A stretch of DNA of 13,096 bases from JAEWSN01 sp038249175 (GTDB lineage: Bacteria > Bacillota > Clostridia > DSM-8532): contig JBBRWP010000070.1 in the NCBI GenBank assembly GCA_038249175.1, positions 1-13,096 of the forward strand, written 5' to 3'. The notes below the pieces were generated by a model that saw only the letters and a list, made by a program, of their open reading frames with translations, was not told where the DNA came from and searched no databases. Shown piece after piece: positions 6,406 to 12,851 of the stretch (within the stretch, counting starts at the first letter, position 1; each line of letters opens with the position of its first letter). A program made the translations under genes and the position numbers.

Positions 6406-7611
6406 TCACATAAAAAAATCTTTATCTTCGTCCAATAAATATTTACTGGCTTTATTAACATTGAAGCTGACACCTAAGCCCGGTTTATCGTTCACTTTAA
6501 TATGACCATTTTTCACCAAAGGATATTCCAAGCCATCCACAATGTCATACCACCATAATGGGTCAGCCTGAGGATATTCAAAGGCGATATAGTTTTGCGG
6601 CATGGCAGCAGCTACATGGGTTAATGCGGCCATTCCAAATATACCATCATATGTGCCATGCGGCGCCATTGCAATACCGTGAAGGTCTGCAAATTCTGCA
6701 ATGCGTTTCAATTCAGCAATACCGCCGACATCGGCAGGATCTGGTCCGACAATATTCACCGCCTGGTTTTCAATCAGCTCAATAAAGTTCTCTCGTAAAT
6801 AAATCTGTTCTCCGGTATGGATGGGTGTCGTTGTATGAACCGTTAAATCTTTGTACAAGTGCGCGGAGACATGGGGAGAATAATCGCCTGTAATCATATC
6901 TTCCAGCCACAAGAGATTATAAGGCTCCATCGCTTTGGCAAATTTCATGGCATCTTTTGGCATCATCCCGGGGCCGCAATCCAAGGCTAGACCGATTTTA
7001 TCCCCGATAATGCCCTTCAGTTCGTCAACAAACTGAATCATATAATTCATGCCGCGTTCTGTCATAACCCCTTTCGGTGGCATGTGGGCCTTATCCATCG
7101 TTGCATAAGAAAAGTCTTGTATTTGACTTTCTATCCACGAGCCGTGATAGGCAAAAGCAAGCTTTGCCATAGTGAACCCTTCTTCAAGCTCACTGATCAT
7201 GACGATATTTTCGCCCCATTCCTTTGCCGAAACAGGGTTTTGATGGGGCATTTTGGGATGGATATAGTAACCGGTTTTATAAACAAGGACTTCATCACGA
7301 ATTTTACCACCCAGTAATTTGTAAACCGGCAAGCCTGCATTCTTACCGGCAATATCCCAAAGGGCCATTTCTATTGTACTGACCAATTTTCCCCATGGCT
7401 TAAACCCGCCGCGATTTCGCATACGCAGCATTGTTCTTTCCACATCGGTGGGATCGCTGCCAAGAATCATGTTTTTATAATATGGCACCAAAGGTTTCAG
7501 GAATTTACAATTGATCTCGGTTTGTCCATATCCATCAATACCCTTATCCGTAAGCACACGAACCACTAAATTTTCACCAATCGTCGCGCATTTCACATCA
7601 ATAATTTTCAT
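6406..7611 (-). CDS. Mandelate racemase/muconate lactonizing enzyme family protein (sugar-acid dehydratase-like)
   Basis: The protein has 401 residues, the usual length for the family. AAAGGA (complement of 7620-7625) lies 8 bases before the ATG. It belongs to the enolase superfamily, which abstracts a proton alpha to a carboxylate and usually dehydrates or racemises sugar acids. The capping domain opens with MKIIDVKCATIGENLVVRVLT. Mg ligands are D211 (LALDCGPG), E237 (LLWLEDM) and E268 (THTGEQ-type IHTGEQ). The other face has D291 (GPDPADVGG) and H318 (MAPHGTYDG), the Asp-His pair typical of mandelate racemase/galactonate dehydratase types. The Lys side is less canonical: instead of KxK there is MAKLAF with K150. 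The exact sugar acid cannot be assigned. It is convergent with the hydrolase-like gene and ends beside repeat copy 2. Confidence 0.94.
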   Translation of the reverse strand: MKIIDVKCATIGENLVVRVLTDKGIDGYGQTEINCKFLKPLVPYYKNMILGSDPTDVERTMLRMRNRGGFKPWGKLVSTIEMALWDIAGKNAGLPVYKLLGGKIRDEVLVYKTGYYIHPKMPHQNPVSAKEWGENIVMISELEEGFTMAKLAFAYHGSWIESQIQDFSYATMDKAHMPPKGVMTERGMNYMIQFVDELKGIIGDKIGLALDCGPGMMPKDAMKFAKAMEPYNLLWLEDMITGDYSPHVSAHLYKDLTVHTTTPIHTGEQIYLRENFIELIENQAVNIVGPDPADVGGIAELKRIAEFADLHGIAMAPHGTYDGIFGMAALTHVAAAMPQNYIAFEYPQADPLWWYDIVDGLEYPLVKNGHIKVNDKPGLGVSFNVNKASKYLLDEDKDFFM

Positions 7612-7786
7612 AAATGCATCCTTTCAATGAATAAGCAATTTGTTTTCTTCCTCGATGAATAATTTGATTCACATAATGCTATTGCGTCTGGTCAGAGGAG
7701 CGGATCAGTTCAATGTTTTCCTGTTGAGCTCAGGACATAAGCAACACACCGTTCCCATCAGAGCAGCAAACCGGACGATTCGCATA

Positions 7787-7954
7787 TTATATTGCTTTGA
7801 GCTTTTTCTTCCTGATCTTTTCAATCTCATCCATCATGGGTCGGGATTCCTTCTTAAAATATGCTTTCATATGTTCTGTACTCATTTCGTTTATCTCTTG
7901 TGAAATTCTGTCTCTTGTTACACGAAGTTCCGTCATAACCTTTGATTCCGACAT
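7787..7954 (-). CDS. Small 55-aa partner of the PIN-domain gene (candidate antitoxin)
   Basis: This 55-residue frame begins MSESKVMTELRVTRDRISQ and ends in a basic tail (EIEKIRKKKLKAI). GGAGGG, overlapping the last codons of the PIN gene, lies 7 bases before the ATG, and the two genes are separated by only 3 bases, so they are almost surely co-transcribed. The sequence is highly charged and predicted helical. Small helical genes with an N-terminal ELRxxRDxIs pattern often follow VapC-like PIN genes of this type, as I recall; a toxin-first order would be unusual but known. It may be the neutralising partner, or an RNA- or protein-binding accessory subunit. The antitoxin role is inferred from position; the gene itself is well supported. 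Confidence 0.8.
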   Translation of the reverse strand: MSESKVMTELRVTRDRISQEINEMSTEHMKAYFKKESRPMMDEIEKIRKKKLKAI

Positions 7955-7957
7955 TTT

Positions 7958-8431
7958 TCATCCCTCCTCTACGATAACTTCAGGAGACACTATTTCTAAT
8001 GCCATATACCCTTCTTGCCTATTGACACCATTTACCAAGAGCATAGCAGTCAATTTAACAATATGTTTAAAGTTCCACGATACAACGGCATTGCATGTAT
8101 TTACAGAAGCGCATGCAACGTGAAGAGCATCCTCTAAGTGCTTATCAGTAAAAGCACCTGCTTGAATATACTTATGAGCCAGTTCAATGACATCGTCTCC
8201 TATTTTATAAAAATCAAAATCGATGATTGATATTCTCTCAAGCAGGTACTGCCGCTTTTCCTGATAGCAATTCGAGAGTTCCTGCAAGACCATTTCTGAA
8301 ATACATGCTTTATACCTGCCATTTTGAATTTGTTGCCACAAATCATTTGTTACAGCCATCTTCTCAGGGACATCATTCGCTTGCAAATAACTTATTACAG
8401 ATGTATCAAGATATATTTTCAGTGTTTTCAT
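7958..8431 (-). CDS. PIN-domain protein, VapC-like ribonuclease toxin candidate
   Basis: The chosen start (8431, MKTLKIYLDTSVISYLQ) has GAGG 7 bases upstream; the in-frame ATGs at 8437 and 8464 lack proper spacing. The product has 157 residues. PIN-domain acidic residues are visible: D9 in IYLDTSV, E46 or E51 in ISEMVLQELS, and D101 in HLEDALHVA, with N120 in VVSWNFKHI at the fourth position. PIN domains are Mg-dependent ribonucleases; VapC toxins cut tRNAs or rRNA. The gene is first in a two-gene operon with a 55-residue protein. Its leader carries a promoter-like block (8526-8554) that recurs at 10457-10484. Its toxin role is inferred from family and context. Confidence 0.92.
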   Translation of the reverse strand: MKTLKIYLDTSVISYLQANDVPEKMAVTNDLWQQIQNGRYKACISEMVLQELSNCYQEKRQYLLERISIIDFDFYKIGDDVIELAHKYIQAGAFTDKHLEDALHVACASVNTCNAVVSWNFKHIVKLTAMLLVNGVNRQEGYMALEIVSPEVIVEEG

Positions 8432-8525
8432 TTCCATACCTCTAATCTTTATTCCATGCCTCAATTATCCAGAAACGAAGGATTGGTAAAAGCTGTTCCT
8501 GAAAAAGTTACAAACTTCTTTCTCC

Positions 8526-8554
8526 ATTGTACCATGTGTACTGGCAGACTGGAA
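8526..8554 (-). promoter_or_regulatory. Promoter-like block upstream of the PIN operon (copy A)
   Basis: On the - strand TTCCAG (complement of 8549-8554), 17 bases, then TACAAT (complement of 8526-8531), with TGG before the -10 as an extended -10 element. It lies about 95 bases before the PIN start. The surrounding segment 8523-8560 is largely shared with 10454-10490, which supports function. Confidence 0.6.
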
Positions 8555-8661
8555 CGCTATTTATCATAGCTTGGTTACCCTGCAAACATTTGGCACCCGG
8601 TTATTCAACAAAAATGTCTTGGTTAATGAGGTGCATAGTGCAGGGTGTTTGCACATTTTTC

Positions 8662-8690
8662 TTGACATAATGAACTATCATCCGTTATAA
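8662..8690 (+). promoter_or_regulatory. Strong promoter for the AlkX-like gene
   Basis: A perfect -35 TTGACA (8662-8667), a 17-base spacer and TTATAA (8685-8690) predict a start near 8697, about 170 bases ahead of the gene at 8870. Confidence 0.75.
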
Positions 8691-8869
8691 GGATGGCAGA
8701 GAGATATAACGTGAAAAAGGAAGTCGGATTGATACAAGAGTTGGGAATCTGAAAATGTGCAGAATTTACAGGAAGTTTTGTGCCATCACGAATAGCATGG
8801 CATAGCTATAAATGCAGATAAGGTTTGGCCTATATCCAATTTAAATATTGGAAACGGAAGGATGGACAC

Positions 8870-10066
8870 ATGAACTTACGATGCATTACAAAAGAACAGG
8901 CAAGACAATTTTTAATCCGCTATCAGGGCTTGGATGGGCGTGGTACTTTCTCTGGGGAAGCTGGTATCCTGGAATTTATGCGACGGGTAGGCTGCATCCA
9001 GTACGACCCGCTTGATGTGGTCGGTCGGAATGCTGACCTGGTTCTGCAAGCCCGCATCCCGGGCTATCGCCGTGAAATACTTGAAAAGTTGCTTTATACC
9101 GAGAGAACCCTTTTGGACGGGTGGGACAAGATGGCAAGCATTCTTCTGACAGAGGACTGGCCCTGCTTTCATCGCCTTCGGGAACAACGCAGGGAGGGAA
9201 TTGTCCATGTTTTGAGGCATCGCGATACGCTGGATGCGCTTTCTCTTAAAGAAGAAGTGTTGAGTGGCTTGCGGGAAAAAGGACCTGCTCTATCCACACA
9301 ACTCAAGATGGGAAAGGCTGGAAACATTAATTGGGGGCATCGCAACCTGTCAGGTGCGGCAATGGACTATCTCTTCAATGTGGGTGAAATTGGTATTAAA
9401 GGGAAACGGGGAACACAACGTATCTATGACCTGATTGAACACCTTCTTCCGGAAACCCTTCTGCATGAAGTGAATCCGTTTGTAGATGAAGACGCTTTTG
9501 TGAAATGGTATGTTTCACGCCGGATTGGCAGTATCGGAATGCTCTGGGCCAGGAATGGGGGTGGCTGGCTTGGCCATTTCCTGCAGAATAAAGCCAGACG
9601 CTCAAGGGTAATCCTGGCACTTGTTTCAGAGAATCTTTTACAGGAAATTCGAGTGGACGGGATTCCGGATCCGTTTTACATTCGAACAGGCGATCTGCCC
9701 ATTCTGGATGCCGAAAACATTGTTGAGGCAACGCCGTCCGCCCATGTGCTGGCACCTTTGGACAACTTAATTTGGGATAGAGATATGACCATGCGACTGT
9801 TTGACTTCCAATACAGCTGGGAGGTCTATGTTCCGGCCGAAAAACGGAAGTACGGCTATTATGTGTTGCCGGTATTGCTGGGAGACCATATCGTGGCAAG
9901 ATTTGAGCCGGAACCGCAACGCGGAGATACGCCCCTGACGGTTAAAAACTGGTGGTGGGAGAAGGGTCTGATTCCGGATGCCCGGATGAAGACGGCCGTG
10001 CACGTCGGAATGAAGCAGTTTGCCGGATATCTGGGGACGAAGTTCGATGGCAGGACCATTCGATGA
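8870..10066 (+). CDS. Winged-helix DNA-binding protein, YcaQ/AlkX-like DNA glycosylase (HTH_42)
   Basis: The start at 8870 is chosen because AAGGA lies 8 bases upstream and family homology begins with ITKEQARQFLI; an in-frame TTG at 8825 is less likely. The protein has 398 residues, normal for the AlkZ/AlkX (YcaQ, HTH_42) superfamily. These bacterial monofunctional DNA glycosylases use tandem winged-helix domains to unhook interstrand crosslinks and bulky alkyl-purines. Near the N-terminus VGCIQYDPLDVV contains Q44-x-D46, the QxD catalytic signature associated with the AlkX branch, whereas AlkZ has QxQ. Other family blocks are LLDGWDKMAS, EATPSAHVLAPLDNLIWDR and the C-terminal DARMKTAVHVGMKQFAGYLG. 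A genomic role in repair or self-resistance to an alkylating natural product is inferred; no biosynthetic genes are seen nearby. Confidence 0.92.
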   Translation: MNLRCITKEQARQFLIRYQGLDGRGTFSGEAGILEFMRRVGCIQYDPLDVVGRNADLVLQARIPGYRREILEKLLYTERTLLDGWDKMASILLTEDWPCFHRLREQRREGIVHVLRHRDTLDALSLKEEVLSGLREKGPALSTQLKMGKAGNINWGHRNLSGAAMDYLFNVGEIGIKGKRGTQRIYDLIEHLLPETLLHEVNPFVDEDAFVKWYVSRRIGSIGMLWARNGGGWLGHFLQNKARRSRVILALVSENLLQEIRVDGIPDPFYIRTGDLPILDAENIVEATPSAHVLAPLDNLIWDRDMTMRLFDFQYSWEVYVPAEKRKYGYYVLPVLLGDHIVARFEPEPQRGDTPLTVKNWWWEKGLIPDARMKTAVHVGMKQFAGYLGTKFDGRTIR

Positions 10067-10117
10067 GGGTGAAAAATAACCATACGGATCGTTGTGCAGC
10101 TCTTTTTCCTGCCATCC

Positions 10118-10336
10118 TCAGGAGAAGTCCCGTTTGCGATATACTCCGGAACGCAGTTCATCCACGTATTCATCCAGATGCGGCATATCGCTATTTTGGG
10201 CATGTTTAATGACCTTTGCCTATCATGTCACCCAAACAAAAATGCGTGTAATACCGCGTGAGGCGACGTCATCTAGAACGGTCTCCAACGCGGTTAAATT
10301 TCCATGAATATCCGAAATGATGGCGATTCTATCCAT
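10118..10336 (-). pseudogene. Metallophosphoesterase remnant (frameshift plus internal deletion)
   Basis: AGGAG (complement of 10345-10349) precedes an ATG at 10336, and the frame reads MDRIAIISDIHGNLTALETV, the N-terminal signature (DxH) of calcineurin-like phosphoesterases. It stops after 37 codons (TGA at 10223-10225). Adding one T to the T run at 10238-10242 restores RIFCLGDMIGKGH, the expected second metal motif GD. The frame then stops again. A separate segment read on to the stop at 10118, ending DEYVDELRSGVYRKRDFS, looks like the family's C-terminus. A normal member has roughly 240 residues, so the middle, including the later His motifs, is deleted. The protein cannot be active. Its promoter-like block is shared with the PIN operon. 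Confidence 0.82.
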
Positions 10337-10456
10337 GTTGTATACTCCTGTTGCCGAGGTTTTGTGTGGCTGGGCTTTTTGTTGAAGTGATGGCAATTTT
10401 TATGTACATGTGAGGACACTCTTCAAGTCGAATTATGCTAGCATTTACCTGTTTCC

Positions 10457-10484
10457 ATTGTACCATGTGAAAGGACAGCTGAAA
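10457..10484 (-). promoter_or_regulatory. Promoter-like block upstream of the dead metallophosphoesterase gene (copy B)
   Basis: On the - strand TTTCAG (complement of 10479-10484), 16 bases, then TACAAT (complement of 10457-10462) with the same extended -10 TGG as copy A. The segment 10454-10490 matches 8523-8560 over its first 16 bases and most of the rest. It points at the phosphoesterase remnant about 120 bases away. Confidence 0.5.
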
Positions 10485-10582
10485 CGCTATCGGGTCATTC
10501 AGGATGTCCTGAAATTGAACCAATATACGCACAAAGCAGAGTAGCGTTTACCAATCGGTTACGATTATAATGATTGAAACAA

Positions 10583-12088
10583 TTATTTCACCAGCCATAA
10601 ACCAGTTTTTTTGGAACCTGTCCGCACCAACTTCTCTTGTTTTTGAAGGTCTGCTAACCGCCGCTGTACAGTCGATCTAGGAATGCCAGACATCTCGGCA
10701 AGTTCTTTCACTGTAATATCATCATGCTTCTTTATTATTTCCAGTAGCTGGTCCGTTATCTCCTTTGTTGCTTTTCTAGATTTAGCCCATACGTACTCGT
10801 CTGGTTTGCGTAAATTTTTCTGAAAATGCTGCGCCTCTTCAGAGTTATTATCCATGCCTTCTCTTCGTGTTCGCACAAAGTCTTTCTGAAAATGCTTGGA
10901 ATTTTCAGTGTTGTTGTATTGTTCACTTGTTTCTTTAACATGGGTTCCATAGTACATTGTTTTCCTGAATATTGTTAGCTTTACAAACATACCGTCTTCG
11001 GACACGATTGGCAGCTCATAGCCTTTCAAGCGACACGTCTCCCTAATTCTTGGGATGCCACTGCCCCATTGTTCAATCAGATTGGCTTTCAACAGTACTT
11101 TGGCCAGTGTTGTATTCCTTATTTCTGATCGGCCCGCATATATTTCATCAATGGTAATCGTTCCTGTCAATCCCCCTGGAGATACAATATCAATTTGACT
11201 GTTGTAGATGGCCACCTTAATATCTGAACCGCTCATTGAATAATCGCGGTGCAAGACGGCAGTTACAATGGCTTCTCTGGCGATGTTAATGGGTAGCTCA
11301 AGTTCATCTTTTCTTCTTAAGTTACCTTCTTCAAACACCCCGGAAACATTTAGGTGGCTGATAATAAAGTGGGTAGCACCCTCAATCTGGTCAAACAAAG
11401 ACCCCGCATATTCTTTTTTATCAAGAAAAGTTATTGAACTGTCCCCAACAAATCTAGCACAACGAATAATCCCATGATCCATATCTCCAAGTATAATTGC
11501 ACCGGCATTGGTCAAATAATCTACAGAACCTACTTGTTTAACAAGGCCAAGGGTTTTAAGTTCAAGAAAACCAATATCCTGGTTCAATTCTTTTGTCAAT
11601 ATGCGCGTGAGTTGCTCTATCGTCTGTACATTCGTTTCTTTGTAGAGTTCTTGATCAAAGCGAATATGCTGACCCTTCCGCTCAAGACTTCTGATGAGTT
11701 CTGCATCTGCAAGCTTATTGGTTCTACCAATTCGTATGTAGGTGCCATGATCTTTACCCGAAGATTTGATGAAATAGGGGGTTCTGTTCCCTGAAAAGAC
11801 TTCGATAACAATCAAACCTTTATCTTCAAGCCGATAAGTATAAAACTCTGGCATAATCATGGGACTGATACTGTCATGAATGATGTTCGGCAACCGCTCC
11901 ATATAGTCTTCAATCTGCTCATTTGAAAGCCCGATGATGGCACCACAATCAGATACACCAATAAGCAGCTTGCCACCGGCCCTGTTGGCAAAAGCACATA
12001 TCGTTTGTGCTATTTGATTCTTCTTCGGTATCGATTCTTTGAATTCCAAAATCTTAGATTCCCCAGATGCTATCTCATCGGCAATCAT
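10583..12088 (-). CDS. AlbA_2 (Schlafen-like) domain protein with ATPase-like and winged-helix domains
   Basis: The start at 12088 (501 residues) is chosen because the upstream in-frame ATG at 12121 lies within the promoter; AAGGCGG sits just before it. About residues 10-130 form the Schlafen AlbA_2 domain (ILEFKES, then ICAFANRAGGKLLIGVSDCG). About 265-375 match the HATPase_c_4 domain of RecG-like/AlbA_2 proteins (INIAREAIVTAVLHRDYS, then IVSPGGLTG, then QWGSGIPRI). A polar linker (380-440) carries a repeated HFQK at 399 and 421. Residues 445-500 form a winged helix (ITVKELAEMSGIPRSTVQRRLADL). Such proteins are usually annotated as putative transcriptional regulators; AlbA_2 proteins also occur in mobile and defence regions. 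DNA binding is well founded; the target is unknown. It is the only intact gene among several pseudogenes. Confidence 0.93.
   Translation of the reverse strand: MIADEIASGESKILEFKESIPKKNQIAQTICAFANRAGGKLLIGVSDCGAIIGLSNEQIEDYMERLPNIIHDSISPMIMPEFYTYRLEDKGLIVIEVFSGNRTPYFIKSSGKDHGTYIRIGRTNKLADAELIRSLERKGQHIRFDQELYKETNVQTIEQLTRILTKELNQDIGFLELKTLGLVKQVGSVDYLTNAGAIILGDMDHGIIRCARFVGDSSITFLDKKEYAGSLFDQIEGATHFIISHLNVSGVFEEGNLRRKDELELPINIAREAIVTAVLHRDYSMSGSDIKVAIYNSQIDIVSPGGLTGTITIDEIYAGRSEIRNTTLAKVLLKANLIEQWGSGIPRIRETCRLKGYELPIVSEDGMFVKLTIFRKTMYYGTHVKETSEQYNNTENSKHFQKDFVRTRREGMDNNSEEAQHFQKNLRKPDEYVWAKSRKATKEITDQLLEIIKKHDDITVKELAEMSGIPRSTVQRRLADLQKQEKLVRTGSKKTGLWLVK
10817..10896 (-). repeat. Internal 14-bp direct repeat in the AlbA_2 gene linker
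   Basis: TTTCTGAAAATGCT (+ strand) occurs at 10817-10830 and 10883-10896, 66 bp apart, encoding the two HFQK blocks of the linker. The spacing is a multiple of three, suggesting an old in-frame duplication of about 22 codons. Confidence 0.7.
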
Positions 12089-12109
12089 ACTGCACCGCCT
12101 TTTTGTTTT

Positions 12110-12138
12110 ATTATAACCCATGGTTCTGTAAAACTCAA
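12110..12138 (-). promoter_or_regulatory. Promoter of the AlbA_2 gene
   Basis: On the - strand TTGAGT (complement of 12133-12138), a 17-base spacer and a perfect TATAAT (complement of 12110-12115) predict a start near 12103, leaving a leader of about 15 bases before the ATG at 12088. The upstream ATG at 12121 is in the spacer and cannot be the start from this promoter. Confidence 0.75.
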
Positions 12139-12142
12139 TATA

Positions 12143-12187
12143 AAGCCCATATAAAACCTATATATTTGTTGGGTTTTATATGGGCTT
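12143..12187. repeat. Perfect 16-bp inverted repeat upstream of the AlbA_2 promoter
   Basis: AAGCCCATATAAAACC at 12143-12158 is exactly complementary to 12172-12187, with a 13-base AT-rich loop. It begins 5 bases beyond the -35 hexamer. Possible roles are an operator for an autoregulating winged-helix protein, or a terminator insulating the gene from transcription through the broken genes to its right. The flank on the - strand (TATATTGAGTTTT) is T-rich but not a clean T run. Confidence 0.85.
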
Positions 12188-12309
12188 GTTTAATTGGAGA
12201 TGCGGGTGCGGCGCTGACGGCAGTAATGCGGAAGCTTGGCCGAAAAGGATTTTAAAAAGTGGCACTCAATGTGAAGTACCGCAAAATGACACGACACTGA
12301 ATCTGCACT

Positions 12310-12411
12310 GCCCCAGCTGGCAATCCAAAGCATGCCTTCCGTGTCAATGGTCATACCATCAAGAGATGCATCCTTAGGAGCGGAGTGGATGACGGTTTTG
12401 CGATTAGAAAG
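12310..12411 (-). pseudogene. SMP-30/gluconolactonase-like gene fragment
   Basis: In one - strand frame the segment reads LSNRKTVIHS, then SLDGMTIDTEGMLWIASWG. This is the highly typical SMP-30/gluconolactonase/LRE block (usually PDGMTID-EG-LWVA-WG), part of a six-bladed propeller whose metal-binding residues include the D of DGM. Only about 34 residues are recognisable; the sequence before and after does not match. The fragment is fused at its upstream end to the broken CYTH gene around 12403-12416, so it marks a deletion junction. Full members have about 290 residues. It has no start and no ribosome site and cannot be functional. Confidence 0.65.
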
Positions 12412-12814
12412 GCTTCCCTGCCAAGCGAATCCGGTTTTGGGAAGTCGGTGGATTCGTCGTCCAGCTCGATTTCTGCGACAGCAAACCTTCATTTTCTCCA
12501 TGGAAAACATCCACTTCCCAGAAAAACCCGCCCCATTCCAGCGTATACCGCTCTTTTTCCAAAACGGCTCCGTCACAGTAGAGGTTCAGCATTTCGTTGG
12601 CATCTTCAAAAGGAATGGGGTATTCGAATTCGGCACGCGTAACACGTGTGGTCGGCCCTTTCACCGTCAAAGCGCCTTTTCCGTCATAAACGCGGACGCG
12701 AACAATCTTCTCGCGGGAATTAAGCATGTATCCCTGGCGATAGAAACTGACATTAGCGCCTATTTTGTAGGCATCGGAGGTTACAAGAAACTTCCGTTCA
12801 ATTTCAATTCCCAT
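12408..12814 (-). pseudogene. CYTH-domain protein, frameshifted and C-terminally truncated
   Basis: AGGAGG (complement of 12820-12825) lies 5 bases before the ATG. The N-terminus MGIEIERKFLV carries the ExExK signature (E4, E6, K8) of the CYTH/triphosphate tunnel metalloenzyme superfamily (inorganic triphosphatase, class IV adenylyl cyclase). Further family blocks follow: YRQGYML, VRVRVYDGKGALTVKG, EFEYPIP and FFWEVDVFHGENEGL. After GENEGL (about 12481-12486) the frame is lost and ends at 12404 with an unrelated tail. Adding one base there restores AVAEIELDDESTDFPKPDSL, the expected acidic strand. Even then the gene breaks off near 12408 where an SMP-30 fragment begins, missing the last 15-20 residues. 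A normal protein has about 155 residues, so the present product lacks part of its tunnel and is probably inactive. Confidence 0.85.
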
Positions 12815-12851
12815 TTTTTCCTCCTGAAAACACGGTAAGGTTCATCTGGTT

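Larger units (their letters stand above)
8432..8869. other. Divergent intergenic region between PIN operon and AlkX-like gene
   Basis: It contains the leftward PIN promoter block and a rightward near-consensus promoter, leaving a leader of roughly 170 bases before the glycosylase gene. An imperfect inverted pair, TGCAAACA near 8582 and TGTTTGCA near 8646, brackets the stretch between the two promoters. Within the leader a 19-codon frame starts at 8693 (MAERYNVKK, ending ELGI); I cannot tell whether it is a leader peptide, a gene remnant or chance. No RNA gene is recognised. Confidence 0.45.

Noticed and set aside
9396..9899. Minus-strand frame opposite the AlkX-like gene
   Set aside because: Antisense shadow; Pro/Ser/Arg-rich translation without family features.
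12190..12576. Single 128-residue gene on the minus strand
   Set aside because: Its start lies inside the CYTH gene in another frame; only about 34 residues are meaningful (SMP-30 block), so it is a fragment and not a gene.
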